From NCBI GenBank assembly GCA_032871835.1, contig CM065295.1:38190360-38254359 (forward strand): a DNA stretch of 64,000 nucleotides, read 5' to 3'. The notes beneath the pieces are model-generated. The model ran no database searches and had not been told where the DNA came from. It saw nothing but the letters and a program-made list of their open reading frames with translations. Both the position numbers and the translations under genes were made by a program. Below, piece by piece: positions 1-10,600 of the stretch (its first letter is position 1; every line of letters starts with the position of its first letter). The stretch comes from Dipteronia dyeriana (Eukaryota > Streptophyta > Magnoliopsida > Sapindales > Sapindaceae).

Positions 1-434
1 TTTTGATAGTACATTAGTATCCTTTGCATCAAAAGGGTTTTGTGTACAACATCGAATCAAGGTTTACGCGAGTTTCAATCAAATTGATTGATAATTCAAA
101 AGTGACCGGGCGTTCTTGGTTTTTCTCTTGGAGGATTATTGTGACTAACAAAGAAGAAGAATTTGTTTGTTTCCATCCTCGGGTATACAATTTAAAGAAA
201 GGGAGCCCACACTCCTAGGTGATTCACGTTCATGATTGGATTAGAAGATCTTATGGATTCAACTCGATGCTAGTTCAATCATCACAAAAAAAAGGTATTA
301 TACTTTTTATATACATCAATTAATCTAGGATTAAGGTTCTTGTTATTAAAAGGGAATTTTTTTATTTATACGCAAACCCTAATTTTATTAAATTTTCTCA
401 TGCTTCCGCTGTGCGGGGTTTTATTTTCCCTACA
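1..434 (+). mobile_element. 3' end of a copia LTR (family M), cut by the window start
   Basis: This stretch is the reverse complement of 51450-51880 and of 59066-59480, the 3' ends of the LTRs of copia element M. It ends in CCCTACA, as those LTRs do. No primer-binding site follows at 435, so it is a solo LTR, a 3' LTR or a truncated copy rather than a 5' LTR. The 64-codon ORF inside it is not a gene. The rest of the LTR lies left of the window. Confidence 0.8.
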
Positions 435-508
435 ATAGGGTACTAGCCCTTAACTAAGAAGGTCCCTACCTAGTGAAGTTAATGGTCCAGAGTGAAGCAT
501 ACTAGCTA
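435..508 (+). pseudogene. Tat-like gypsy integrase C-terminus, left part (element T0)
   Basis: Positions 461-508 translate as GPYLVKLMVQSEAY, a stop, then Leu. This resembles the 'GPY' tail of Ty3/gypsy integrases. The reading resumes across the insertion of element A at 12962 (LEDMDGRT...), which supports one pol gene split by A. The five bases 504-508 (AGCTA) are the left copy of A's candidate target duplication. Only the last part of the gene is present; the rest was lost or replaced by the LTR on the left. Confidence 0.6.
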
Positions 509-1239
509 TGACACGAGAGTGTCCATTTGCATGACTCACGATCAAGATGTAAAAAGGTTTCAAGTTCGCACTTTAATTTGTTAAGCATCAGATCATGTTC
601 GAAGGGCAGTTTGGGGACTTCAAACTTTTGATTTTGGATGAATTGGCTGACGTGCCTTATGTCATTGGAAAGATCAACGAATTAACTACAATTTCCTCTT
701 TTGAATTGCATCATTTAGAGTTTCCAAGAAGGAGTTATTACTAAATTCATTCCAGTGGTCAAATTGAAGAGTTTTACTTGTTTTTTTTTCGTTTTAGCTT
801 TAATATTTTCTTATAATTTGCTTTGTCAATTAAATCTCTTGCGTTTCCCATACTTGGAGGGTTGTTCCAAGGCTTAGCTTTATATTTGGTTCTTCTACTT
901 TGTAAGAGGCAGCTTATCACTTTTATTGAATGAATTAAACTATTTTGAGTGTTATAATTACTCTATATCTCTTTAGTGGATTTCCATTGAGTGGTGAGTT
1001 TCCCTTTGGTTCTGTATCCTTGGTTAGTTCTCTAGGGCCCTTTGGTTTTGTATCCTTGGTTAGTTCTCTAGGGTGGTGATTTTTTGTATCCCTTTTGACT
1101 TAACTTTTGGTGGTGAGCCTTACCTATCTTGTTGAGTTTCCATAGAGTGGTTATCTCTGCATCCCTTTATAAGTACAACTACTGTTATTTTGTGTGTGTT
1201 TGGGCTATTTCTTGTTTGTCACGCTCCTTCCCAATATCG
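509..1239 (+). repeat. 5' LTR of element A
   Basis: It begins TGACACGAGAGTGTCC and matches 5006-5258 followed by 12520-12959, which places the boundaries. The end is put at 1239 because the matching copy ends in TATCA at 12959; here those bases read TATCG. A local duplication, GTATCCTTGGTTAGTTCTCTAG, is present twice near 1014-1071. The LTR would hold the promoter and polyadenylation signals, but I did not identify a clear TATA box. Confidence 0.8.
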
Positions 1240-1241
1240 GA

Positions 1242-1259
1242 TTGGTATCAGAGCATAGG
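1242..1259 (+). other. Primer-binding site of element A (initiator-Met type)
   Basis: TTGGTATCAGAGCATAGG lies two bases after the LTR. TGGTATCAGAGC is complementary to the 3' end of plant initiator tRNA-Met and is the usual minus-strand primer site of copia and many gypsy elements. Confidence 0.85.
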
Positions 1260-1286
1260 TTGCTCTCCATTTGCTTTATTGTATCA

Positions 1287-2326
1287 ATGGCTACTCATAG
1301 TCATATGCCAACTATTGATGAAGAGACAGTTCCTCAAATGAATCAACGAAACCTTATTATGGATGATTTGAGGCAGCAGATTCAACAACTCCAGTAACGT
1401 TTGCATCTCTACGAGAATTACAATCATGATGAGAACGAAGGATTTAAAGATGATGGTATTGATGTTAATCCTTTCCATCAAACACACAACCATGTTTCTG
1501 ATGATAGTACTCATCCTCATCCACTTAATTTGAGGCATTATGTTTTGAGAGATCATGAGGCACATCATGTTTTCAATGCAAAAGTTGAGATTCCAGAATT
1601 TAAAGAAAGGATGCAACCAGATGAGTTCATAGAGTGGTTAAATATGATGGATCGTATCTTCGAATACCAAGATGTTCCATAACATAAATAGGTGAAACCT
1701 GTGGCAATCAAACTTCGAATGCATGCCTCTTTTTGGTTGGAGAATCTCAAGAAACAGAGAGATAGAGAAGGGAGAAGTAAGATTATGACTTGGATTAAGA
1801 TGATAAAGGAATTGACAAGGAAATATCTACCGGTCAATTATCGACAAGATGTTTTCTTGAAAATTTGAACTTCAGACAAAAGGATCTTTCAATCGCGGAA
1901 TATACAGCCGAGTTTGACAATCTCATGTTGAAAGGTGACCTCATGGAATCAGAAGAGCAGACCATTGCACGTTATCTTGGTGGTTCGAATTAAGAGATTT
2001 CTAATGTGGTGCAACTACAACCATATTGGACTTTTAATGATATGTGTAAACTTGTTTTTAAGATGGAGAAACAACAAAAGAAGATGCATAGCAGGGGTTC
2101 TTAGTATGATTCAAGGTAAGGCTTTGCTAATAGAGGAAGCACTTCAAGTTCTAAGCCTACTACAACAACCAAAACCAATACAAAAGTTTTGACATCAAAA
2201 GTAGAAGGTGTGGTGTCTAAGCAACAATAACAACCTAGTTCTTCTAACACAAGTTCTTGCAGGTGTTTCAAGTGTCAATTTTTTGGCCATATTGCATCAG
2301 AGTGTCCAAACCACAGAATTGTTTCA
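1287..2326 (+). pseudogene. gag of element A, broken
   Basis: The structural protein would form the virus-like particle. The ATG at 1287 is the first in the main frame after the primer site. The frame has an in-frame TAA at 1395-1397 and another at about 1680, and it shifts near 1858. The capsid-like segment (VEIPEFKERMQPDEFIEWL, then later LKGDLMESEEQTIARYL) fits the Ty3/gypsy retrotransposon gag domain. A CCHC zinc knuckle, CFKCQFFGHIASEC, is intact at about 2262-2310. A further stop follows YLGGSN at about 1992. It cannot make a full product. Confidence 0.75.
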
Positions 2327-3715
2327 TTGGTTGAAGAAGATGAGGGCGATAATGAACCACCTATTATAATGAAGTCTATTCTTGATGAGATGAATGATGT
2401 AGTTCTAGAAGAGATACCACCAGGGCTACCTTCCATGAGAGACATTCAACATTATATTGACTTTGTTCCGGGTGCAGCGCTGCTAAATAAAGCAGCTTAT
2501 AGAATGAGTCTAAAAGAACATGAAGATTGGCAAAGGCAAGTTGATGAGCTCCTAGCAAAGGGAATGGTAAGGGAAAGCATGAGTCCATGTGCTGTTCCAG
2601 CCCTTTTGGTACCAAAGAAAGATGGTGTATGGCGTTTGTGTATCGATAGTCGAGCGGTGAACAAGATTACAGTTAATTATCGCTTCTCGATTCCATGACT
2701 TCCCGATTCCACGACTTGATGATCTACTTGATCAACTACATGGTGCTATAATATTTTCAAAAATTGATCTACAAAGTGGGTACCATTAGATTAGAATGAG
2801 AATTGAAGATGAGTGGAAAACAGCCTTTAAGACAAGTGATAGCCTTTACGAGTGGTTGGTTATGCCATTTGGTATTTCTAATGCTCCTAGTACTTTCTTG
2901 CGTTTTATGAATCATAGTCTTAAGCCTTTTATTGGGCATTTCATTATTGTGTATTTTGATGATATCTTAGTATTCTTCAAAGATGAAGGAGAGCACTTGA
3001 ATCATCTTGAACAGATCTTTTGCATATTGAGATAGCAAAAGCTTTACGCTAATTTGAAGAAGTGCAAGTTCTTTACTACTAGCCTTATTTTCTTAGGCTA
3101 TGTTGTTTCTAAAGATGGAATCAAGATGGATCCTAGCAAGGTGCATGCAATCATAAGTTGGCCAGAACATAAATCAATTCAAGACATCCGAAGTTTTCAT
3201 GGACTTGCTTCATTTTATTAATGCTTTATGAAAGGGTTCAATTCTATTGTTGCTCCACCAAGTGCTTAAAACGTGTTGGGTTCAAGTGGACGGATGATGC
3301 TAGAAGAAGTTTTGAGATCATTAAGAGAAAGGTAATCGAGGCTCCTATTCGTTCACTTCTAGATTTTTCAAATGTCTTTGAAGTTGAGTGTGATGCTTCT
3401 AATGTGGGTATTGGAGCTGTGCTAAGTCAATAAGGTAAACCGATTGCATTTTTCAGTGAGAAGTTGAATGATTCTTGCAGAAAATACTCTACTTATGACA
3501 AGGAGTTCTATGCCATTTATTGAGCTTTGAACCGTTGGAGTTAATATCTCCTATTGAAGCCTTTTGTACTTTACTAAGATCATGAAGCATTGAAGTTTAT
3601 CAACAATCAACACAAGCTTAATAGAAAACATGCTGTTTGGGTGGAATTTCTTCAAGCTTATAACTTTACCATTAAGCATAAAGCAGGAGTTTAAAATATG
3701 GTGGCTGATGCGTTG
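2327..3715 (+). pseudogene. Reverse transcriptase and RNase H of element A, broken
   Basis: The RT region runs from EEIPPGLPSMRDIQHYIDF through SPCAVPALLVPKKDGVWRLC to the active-site block VYFDDILVF at about 2950. RNase H follows (VECDASNVGIGAVLSQ near 3385, then YDKEFYAIY near 3500). A 16-base tandem duplication (2683-2698 and 2699-2714) shifts the frame just after the conserved NYRF block. More stops lie at about 3033, 3431 and 3521. Only about 40 codons separate the gag zinc knuckle from the RT start, so the protease region between them appears to be deleted. Confidence 0.8.
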
Positions 3716-5000
3716 ATCCGAAAACATTTCTTGCTGTCCATATTAAGGGTAAATGTAATAGGCTTTGATCTTGTAATGGAGTTGTATGAATATGACATTT
3801 ATTTTGGTAGAATTTGGAAAGAGTGTGAAAAGGGTCCATTTGAGCAGTTCTTGTTGCATGATGGCTATCTTTTTAAAGCCAATCATTTATGATTATCTAA
3901 TTGTTCTCTTAGACATTCTATTATCATGGAGGCTCATGACGGTAGTTTAGGCGGTCACTTTGGTAGAGACAAGACTCATCCTCTTGTGGAAGAGAGGTTT
4001 TTTTGGCCAAAGATGTTGAAAGATATAGTAAGACATGTTGACCAATGTAAAATTTGTCATATTGTAAAGACACATGGGCAGAACACGAGTTTGTATGCAC
4101 CACTTCCAGTAGTTCATGCTCCGTGGGAAGAGGTTAGCTTGGACTTTGTTATGGGATTGCCAAGAAACAAAGATTCAATCGTGGTGGATGTTGACAGGTT
4201 TTTGAAGATGGCTCATTTTGTTCCTTACAACAAGACTAATAATGCTTCTAGTGTTGCAGACTTGCGTTTCAAGGAAATTGTGAAGTTACATGGCATTCCA
4301 AAAAGCCTTGTTTCTGATCGAGATCCGAAGTTTTTGAGTCACTTTTGGTGCACACTTTGGAAGAAACTAGGCACGAGTCTAGATTTTAGTTCATTTCATC
4401 ATCCACAAACCTATGGACAAACTGAAGTTTTTAATCGTAGCTTGGGGAATCTGTTGAGGTGTTATGTGGGAAAAAAACATTCTACAATGGGATCTTATTT
4501 AACCTTAATTAGAGTTTGCTTATAATCGTTCTACAAGTTAGAGCACAAATCATAGTCTTTTTGAAGTTGTTTATGGTAAGAATCCTAATAGCCCTTTAGA
4601 TTTAATTCTACTTGCTACTAGTAATCATTTCAGTGGTGATGTTGATGAAAGAGCTAGTGAAATTAAGAAGTTACATGCAAAAGTCCGAGAGTAAATTTTA
4701 AAGCAAATTGAGAAGTATAAGAAAGCCATAAATAAGCACCGCAATCATGTTGAATTTAAGAAGGGAGATTTGGTATGGATTCATCTCAGAAGGGATCGCT
4801 TTCCTTCTAGAAAGTATGGAAAGTTGAAGCTGAGAGTTGATGGTCCATTTAAAGTTCTACAGCAGATTGGAAAGAATGCTTACAAGATTGAGTTACCGGA
4901 CACTTATGGAGTCTCTACCACTTTTTATATTGTTGATCTCTCTCCATATGATGGCAAGCCTAACAGTTCAAACTCGAACACGAGCCTTTTTCAACCTAGA
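3716..5000 (+). pseudogene. Integrase of element A, broken
   Basis: The longest open part is 3926-4525. It has an HHCC-type zinc-binding start (HDGSLGGHFG...CKICH), then the catalytic core with VSLDFVMGLP, SDRDPKF and QTYGQTEVFNRSL, consistent with the D,D,E triad. The C-terminal part (4770 on) has GPFKVL, YKIELPDTYGVS and FYIVDLSPYDG. The reading frame runs on into the 3' LTR to about 5081. Frame changes near 4500-4700 break it. The purine-rich CTAGAGAGAT at 4996-5005, just before the LTR, is the likely polypurine tract. Confidence 0.8.
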
Positions 5001-5005
5001 GAGAT

Positions 5006-5258
5006 TGACATGAGAGTGTCCATTTGCATGACTCACGATAAAGATGCAAAAAAGTTCCAAGTTCTCACTTTAATTTGTTAAGCATCAGATCATGTTAGAA
5101 GGGCAATTTGGGGACTTCATAACTTTTGATTTTAGAGGAATTAGCTGATGTGCTTTATGTCATTGGAAAGATACATGTCTTAACTATAATTTTATTTTTT
5201 GAATTGCATCATTTGGAGCTTCCAAGAAGGAGTTATGACTAAATTAGTTTTGGTGGTC
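5006..5258 (+). repeat. 3' LTR of element A, first part
   Basis: It starts TGACATGAGAGTGTCC and follows the 5' LTR (509-760) closely by eye, up to GGTGGTC, where element G begins. The second part resumes at 12520 with AGATTGAAGAG, matching AAATTGAAGAG in the 5' LTR. Confidence 0.8.
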
Positions 5259-7169
5259 TGACCGAGCAATTTTTAGTTGTTATAAAATGCTCGTCAAACA
5301 AATATTTATAAAGTCCTTAGCTATGTCCTTAAAATGTAAAAACAAGTATGATGACAAGCAAGGGTATCGTCCACAGGGAAAGGAAAATTGAATGACCAAA
5401 ACTAGTTAACTATTATTAAACTAAAACTATGCATGAAAAGGTAAAGATAAATGGTTTTGGTTTTGAAATGTTACTACAATGGAACGACAATTAGGATAGT
5501 TAATCTAACATGCAATTAGTGTTAATGAGAATGATTGTTAAAATATGATGGTTACGGCTAAAGAATTGATGGATCACACAAGAAAACAATAGGCGTATTG
5601 GTAATAAACATAAATGATCATTAATCATTTTAACTAATGTAGAGGGTATAGCATTGGTTGTATATCCCTTATGGGTTTCCAATCTAGAGGGTATAGTATT
5701 GGCTACCCATAAGTGATTGTACATTAAAATGAACATCTAACAAATTAAGAGACTAATCTCTTTATAAATTCACCAACCTAAAGGGTATAGACTTGGTGCT
5801 TAATCTCTCCCAAGCAACCAACCTTGAGGGTATAGTATTGATCACCCATTTGAAATTAGTTAGAGATTGAGATTAAAATGTCCGGATTTCACTCGAGTTG
5901 GGTACTTTTGTTCAATCCTTCCATTCAAATGAGCTTAAGAGAATTGAATAGAGGGTATACCCAATTCTCTACTCAAATAGTTTCTCAAACATTTTGCAAA
6001 GAAATGAGGGTACAATCTAAGACAAATTATTCTTGAAATAAAATAAAACAATGAATGAAACATATTCAATATATTTAATAAAGTAAATAAAATTCAATAC
6101 ATGCCCAAGGTTCACAAATGAATCACATCAATCCCCTAGTGGGATGATTAGCTACTCATGACAAATACATAAAAATAACTAGGAGATAAGAGATAGAGAA
6201 GACCCATGTAGAGATTCTCCTTCCTTCAAGCTCAAATCCAATCTCCAAGTGTCCTTGAGTAGATGATGATGAAGAATGGTTAGATTTTGAGGGGAATGTT
6301 AGTGTTTGGGAGAGAAAAGAGTGGAAGAGTTGTGGAAGGAGTTGAAGAGTTTTCTTTCAATAAGGAAATGGTGTATATATAGGCTTGGGAGATTAGGGCA
6401 TGATTTGGGCATGAAAGGAAACATTTGCCCCTCTAAAAGTGGCTGGTTTTTTTCCCAAGAGTTGATCCAGTCAAATTGATGACTCTCAGTGCGTGAACAA
6501 ATGTGCTAGTTGTTACCCGTGCAGGACCCGCGTATCTCTGCGTAGCAGTCACTAAAATAGGCATAACTCCTAGAAATCTCAGAATCGTAATAAGTAAAAA
6601 CCGCTGGAAACTAGACTTCTTGGGATTTCTAAAAATATATAGACAAAAGCGTGGATCGATCCGAGGAGAGAGATATAGCCCACCGAAGTTGGATGACTTG
6701 CATAACCCTTTTACAATTTCAGCTCTTTTTGCCTCCAAATCTCACTCTTTGCTACTTTTTGCCTCCCCAAACTTACTTTGAGCTTAAACACCATCGGTAA
6801 AGAATAAAACCTTTGCTCACTTTGTGTCCCGTACTAACTATATTGATTCTGATATGCTTTTGGGTCTTGATGTTTGCACGGGTTGTGACCCGTGCAGTGA
6901 CCTGATGCTCTGTTTTCATCTCTCAGGTTTCAGCAAATATACATTGGTGCTTAGGTTTAGGACCTGCGCAGTGACCTCTATGCTCTAGCTTTTCTTAAAT
7001 GATTTCGTCCCGTTTTAGCCCAATATTCATTCTTTTTATCCTTTCTTCCGAAATGTACCTAATTGCCTGCAAACATAACAAACGAGCTATAAGACAAGCA
7101 AAAACACTCGAAAACGAGACAAGGTAATGGAATTGAGGGCCAAAATATATGACAATTTTGGTCCGATCA
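5259..7169 (-). repeat. 3' LTR of element G
   Basis: It shares with 10601-12514 the block AGGGTATCGTCCACAGGGA (5361), the segment around 'ATGGTGTATATATAGGCTTG' near 6369 and its end, CAATTTTGGTCCGATCA. Between these blocks the two copies look much more different than the LTRs of A. A stretch of repeated 'gagggtatagtattgg' phrases runs from about 5640 to 5960. A perfect inverted repeat, GCACGGGT-TGTG-ACCCGTGC, lies at 6876-6895. Confidence 0.6.
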
Positions 7170-9956
7170 AATGCCCCAAACCAAACCTTTGCTCGTCCTC
7201 GAGCAAACCTTAAAACAAAACAACAAGACTCAAATAAAAATGACTCAATATAAGACACACCTAAACTCAAAACAAATAATTCGCTAAGTCTCATGTCCAA
7301 CCGGTGATGAGATGCAAGGATGCGTGATAGAGAGGAGTAAACATATTCAAAGCAATCTAAAATAACTCAAAGGCATTTGAGGGAAATTCGCACTACCATG
7401 AATCCCACACCTAAGAGCGCTCTCATGTCGGGAGGTACTCGCTCTCACACCTTGAGCATAATTCACTTTTACTCTAATCCTCTCCCGGTTTCGCTCTTTG
7501 TTTTCCACTTAGAATCCTAAGTTCACACTCGTTCAAGGTATGCAATGATGGAATTTATGCATAGAAATCTAATGCATTGCATACAATATATATTAAACAA
7601 CTGATAATGTCTGTGAACTAGCCTAGGAATGACTCATTATGCAATGAACATGAAAGATCAAGCTTCACCAAACATTCCCAATCAAGATATATCATAGATC
7701 AAATAGGACTTTCCCTTCGGTTGTAATAAGGTCATGGGTTAGATTTGGTGAACAAAGAAATAGGAAAATTTTGAGTTCAAAATTCACCAATCATGCTTAC
7801 ATATACTCACACACCCCACACAAAGCTCTATTACACATTCACATACATTAGCAACTAGGCATTTCCTTTCATACACACATTGTGTTTCAAAATTTGTACT
7901 CCACATTGTGAGTACTTGATATTACTTCCAAGGCTTTTTTTTTTCTTCTTTGCCTTTTCTTCTTTGCCTTTTCTTCCTTTGTGATTTTTCTTTTCTTTGC
8001 TTTTCTCTTTGCACACTTGCACATTACATATTTACAATTTAAGCTCATAAGTGAAAATTTGGCACATTTAAATTTTTTATCCATTTCATACACATTTTCA
8101 TTGTTGCCTATATACATGCTATCTAAACTTTAGAGCTCATATCTTTTAATTACTACACATAGCACACACACACCCCACAAGATTGGTAATAAAGGGTAGG
8201 CTTGTTTTTGGCTATGGCTATATGGTTCATTTTTGGTTCCAAATGAAAGGTAAGTGTTTGGCCACAAATTTGTCTATAAAGCACACTTAAGGGATAAAGG
8301 AATGTGTTTATGCATTTTAAGTAGTTAATTACACACATTGCCTAAGATCGTTACCATAATTAGTCTATCAAGGGAATGAATGCATCCATCAAGCAATCCA
8401 CTATATGTATGAGATGTATGTCCTATGGCCTGTAACACTAATGATGAGAAGAGTGTTTAAAGAATAGAAAGAATTTAACACTCAATGCGTTTTTTAATGG
8501 CTTGTGTTTGTAAACTCATAGGTGTCTCCACTATTAGAACAAGGCGCAAGAGCACCGAGTCCGCCAAATTCAAGCACACAAAAGATGGGACTAACCCATG
8601 ACAATGAAAATATAACCCACGAGTAACAAAGATTTGTTACACAAGCTCACAATGCAAGTATAGTCTAGCCAAAAGCACACACTCAAGGCATCACATCCAA
8701 GCTAGTTAAAGCTCGAAAATTTGGCCATAGCAACAAAATCGAAATATTTGGACCTAAAAAAACTAAAATGTGACTCAAGAAAAATAAGAAACGACTCAAC
8801 AAAGGTGTCTACACCCTCAAACCAAATCCAACATTGTCCTCAATGTTGAAGACAAGAGAGTCCGGCCTAGTGGCGCACACCTAACTTGACTCAAACAAAC
8901 CTAGGCATTAATCAAGCACAATCAAGGCCCAACAAAATAAAAGACTCAAATAGGCTCATCATCAAAAATAAGGCAATCAAGTTCACTATCACAATTAAGC
9001 ACAAACCAACATCAAGCACTAACAATTCACAAAACTGAATGGAATAGGGATGAAACAACCCCCAAACAAATTTCTTACAATATGCTCAAAACCAATTCAA
9101 ATATGTGTACATGTACCACCCCCAAACCAAATGGGGCAATATATGCAATTAAAGAACCTGTACACTCACATATGTATTCAAAATAGCCTTCGGCTCATCA
9201 ATCTCAAAAAATGCATATATCAATAAATGCATACTCAAAAGATCCTCAATAAGCACCAATAATATTCATCCCTATCATAAGATAAATCAATCAAATCAAA
9301 TGAAAACTATAATCATCTAAATATTCTTCCATATTCATCCCAACATTATTTCATGAAAGCTAGTAAAATTAAAAGACAAAAATAATGCAGAAATTTAAAA
9401 AATGAGTTTAAGAAAGTAAAACTGAAGTTTGTAGCCTCCTTGCAAGATTTTCCTATTTAGGTAAAGCTCTTGCCCTTTTTTTGAGCACTCTTGGCCTGCT
9501 TGTCCCTCCCGGACGCATAGGTTGTTGTTGTTTCCTACAAAGAGACAACGAAACTCACTTGAAGCACAAGCTGTAAAAATCCACTTCCTCAAAAAGCTAT
9601 ATATAATCTGTACACACATAAAGCTCATTAGAAAGTTCAGGAAAATAAGATTCACACAATACATATAGTTGCCAACCCAAACTTACACCACCACTTTTTA
9701 TTGAAAACAAACAAACTAAACAACCAAACAAATCAAAGCATCAAAATAAGATGCACAAAATAAGTTTTCCACATTATGTACTTGTGCTAGGGGTGTCATC
9801 AACTAAAGGAGGCTTCACTAAGCTTGGAAATTGATTCTTTTTTACAACCCAAAGAAGTTAAGTTGATTTCCCCTTTTTCTTGGCATTGCATCTAACTTGG
9901 TCATCCAAGTCTTTCCTTACCCAAATTTTCTTGATTCTTGGTTGTTTCTTCCTATT
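7170..9956 (-). other. Internal non-coding part of element G
   Basis: On the - strand the purine-rich GGTTTGGGGCATT lies just before the 3' LTR (7170-7182) and is the likely polypurine tract. The rest has no long ORF. The small ORFs at 7887-8117, 8153-8338 and 9395-9664 have low-complexity or ordinary chance translations. A CTTTT/CTTCTT-rich tract lies at about 7935-8010. I see no conserved domain here. Confidence 0.5.
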
Positions 9957-10475
9957 TCAAGGCTTCTCAACCCATACCTTCCTAACATCCCTATAATTCT
10001 CTCTATGTTGACAATTTCCACGTGTGCCTAGTCTTAAATATTGATAGCCAAGTGGTCTAATGTGATCAATCTCATGGCAGTGGTGACAAATGGTGATAGG
10101 GTTAGGAATGATACCATTCTGTTGGGTCTTTGTTGGAGGTAGGATAGGAGGATGCTTCATTTTATTTTTAGTCTTCCTTTTCTTCACTTTGCTAGGATTT
10201 GGCTTGGTGATCTTAGCACTTGGATTTTCTGGACTCATAACAACCTTTTCATCATTTGGAAGTTGAACCACCTCTTTTATTGCCTCAATTTCTAGCTTAG
10301 CTTGTGAAAGTTCCACAAGGTGGTCAAGTTGCTTCTTCTTAAACATCTCTAATGCCTTGTCTCTTGTTTTAATTTCTGCTTGCATTAACCGCACCCTCTT
10401 AGCAAAGTTCTTCTTGATCTCCTCTAACTCTTTTAAGGGTGTACTACTTCTAGCTTCAAGGCTCTTCAATTGCAT
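9957..10475 (-). pseudogene. gag-like protein of element G: coiled coil plus altered zinc knuckle
   Basis: The open frame runs from 10502 to 9957, but the first codons are TTG-led; the first in-frame ATG is at 10473-10475, just past the primer site. The N-terminal 80 residues are charged and heptad-like (LKELEEIKKNFAKRV, KALEMFKKKQLDHLVELS), consistent with a coiled coil. A basic Lys-rich segment follows, then CHHCHEIDHIRPLG. That is a CCHC knuckle in which the last Cys is Gly. The knuckle resembles CHFCGIDGHIRPNC in copia element F (about 44900). It is probably the C-terminal half of a copia-type gag; the capsid part is missing. Confidence 0.55.
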
Positions 10476-10522
10476 TTCTACCTCTTTGTCTCTTGTTAGC
10501 AATGTCTTCTATCTTCTTCCGG

Positions 10523-10597
10523 AGGGGTTCCATATAGTGGTGAGTATTCTTGCCTGTCACACAGGTGACCCGGGTTCGATCCCCAGTAGCGGCGCCA
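10523..10597 (+). other. Full-length tRNA-Asp(GTC)-derived sequence at the primer-binding site of element G
   Basis: These 75 bases match plant tRNA-Asp along nearly the whole molecule: a D-arm block TATAGTGGTGAGTATTC, an anticodon loop CTGTCAC with GTC at 10556-10558, and the T-arm GGGTTCGATCCCC. They end in GGCGCCA, including the CCA that nuclear tRNA genes do not encode. The first ten bases do not match, and the acceptor stem cannot pair, so this is not a working tRNA gene. On the - strand it reads TGGCGCCGCTACTGGGGA after a 3-base spacer from the LTR: a tRNA-Asp primer site that extends far beyond the usual 18 bases. TTTT follows directly at 10598-10601. Confidence 0.85.
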
Positions 10598-10600
10598 TTT

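Noticed and set aside
10523..10597. Functional tRNA-Asp gene
   Set aside because: The 5' acceptor strand does not match or pair with the 3' strand, and CCA is encoded; it is the primer site of an element.
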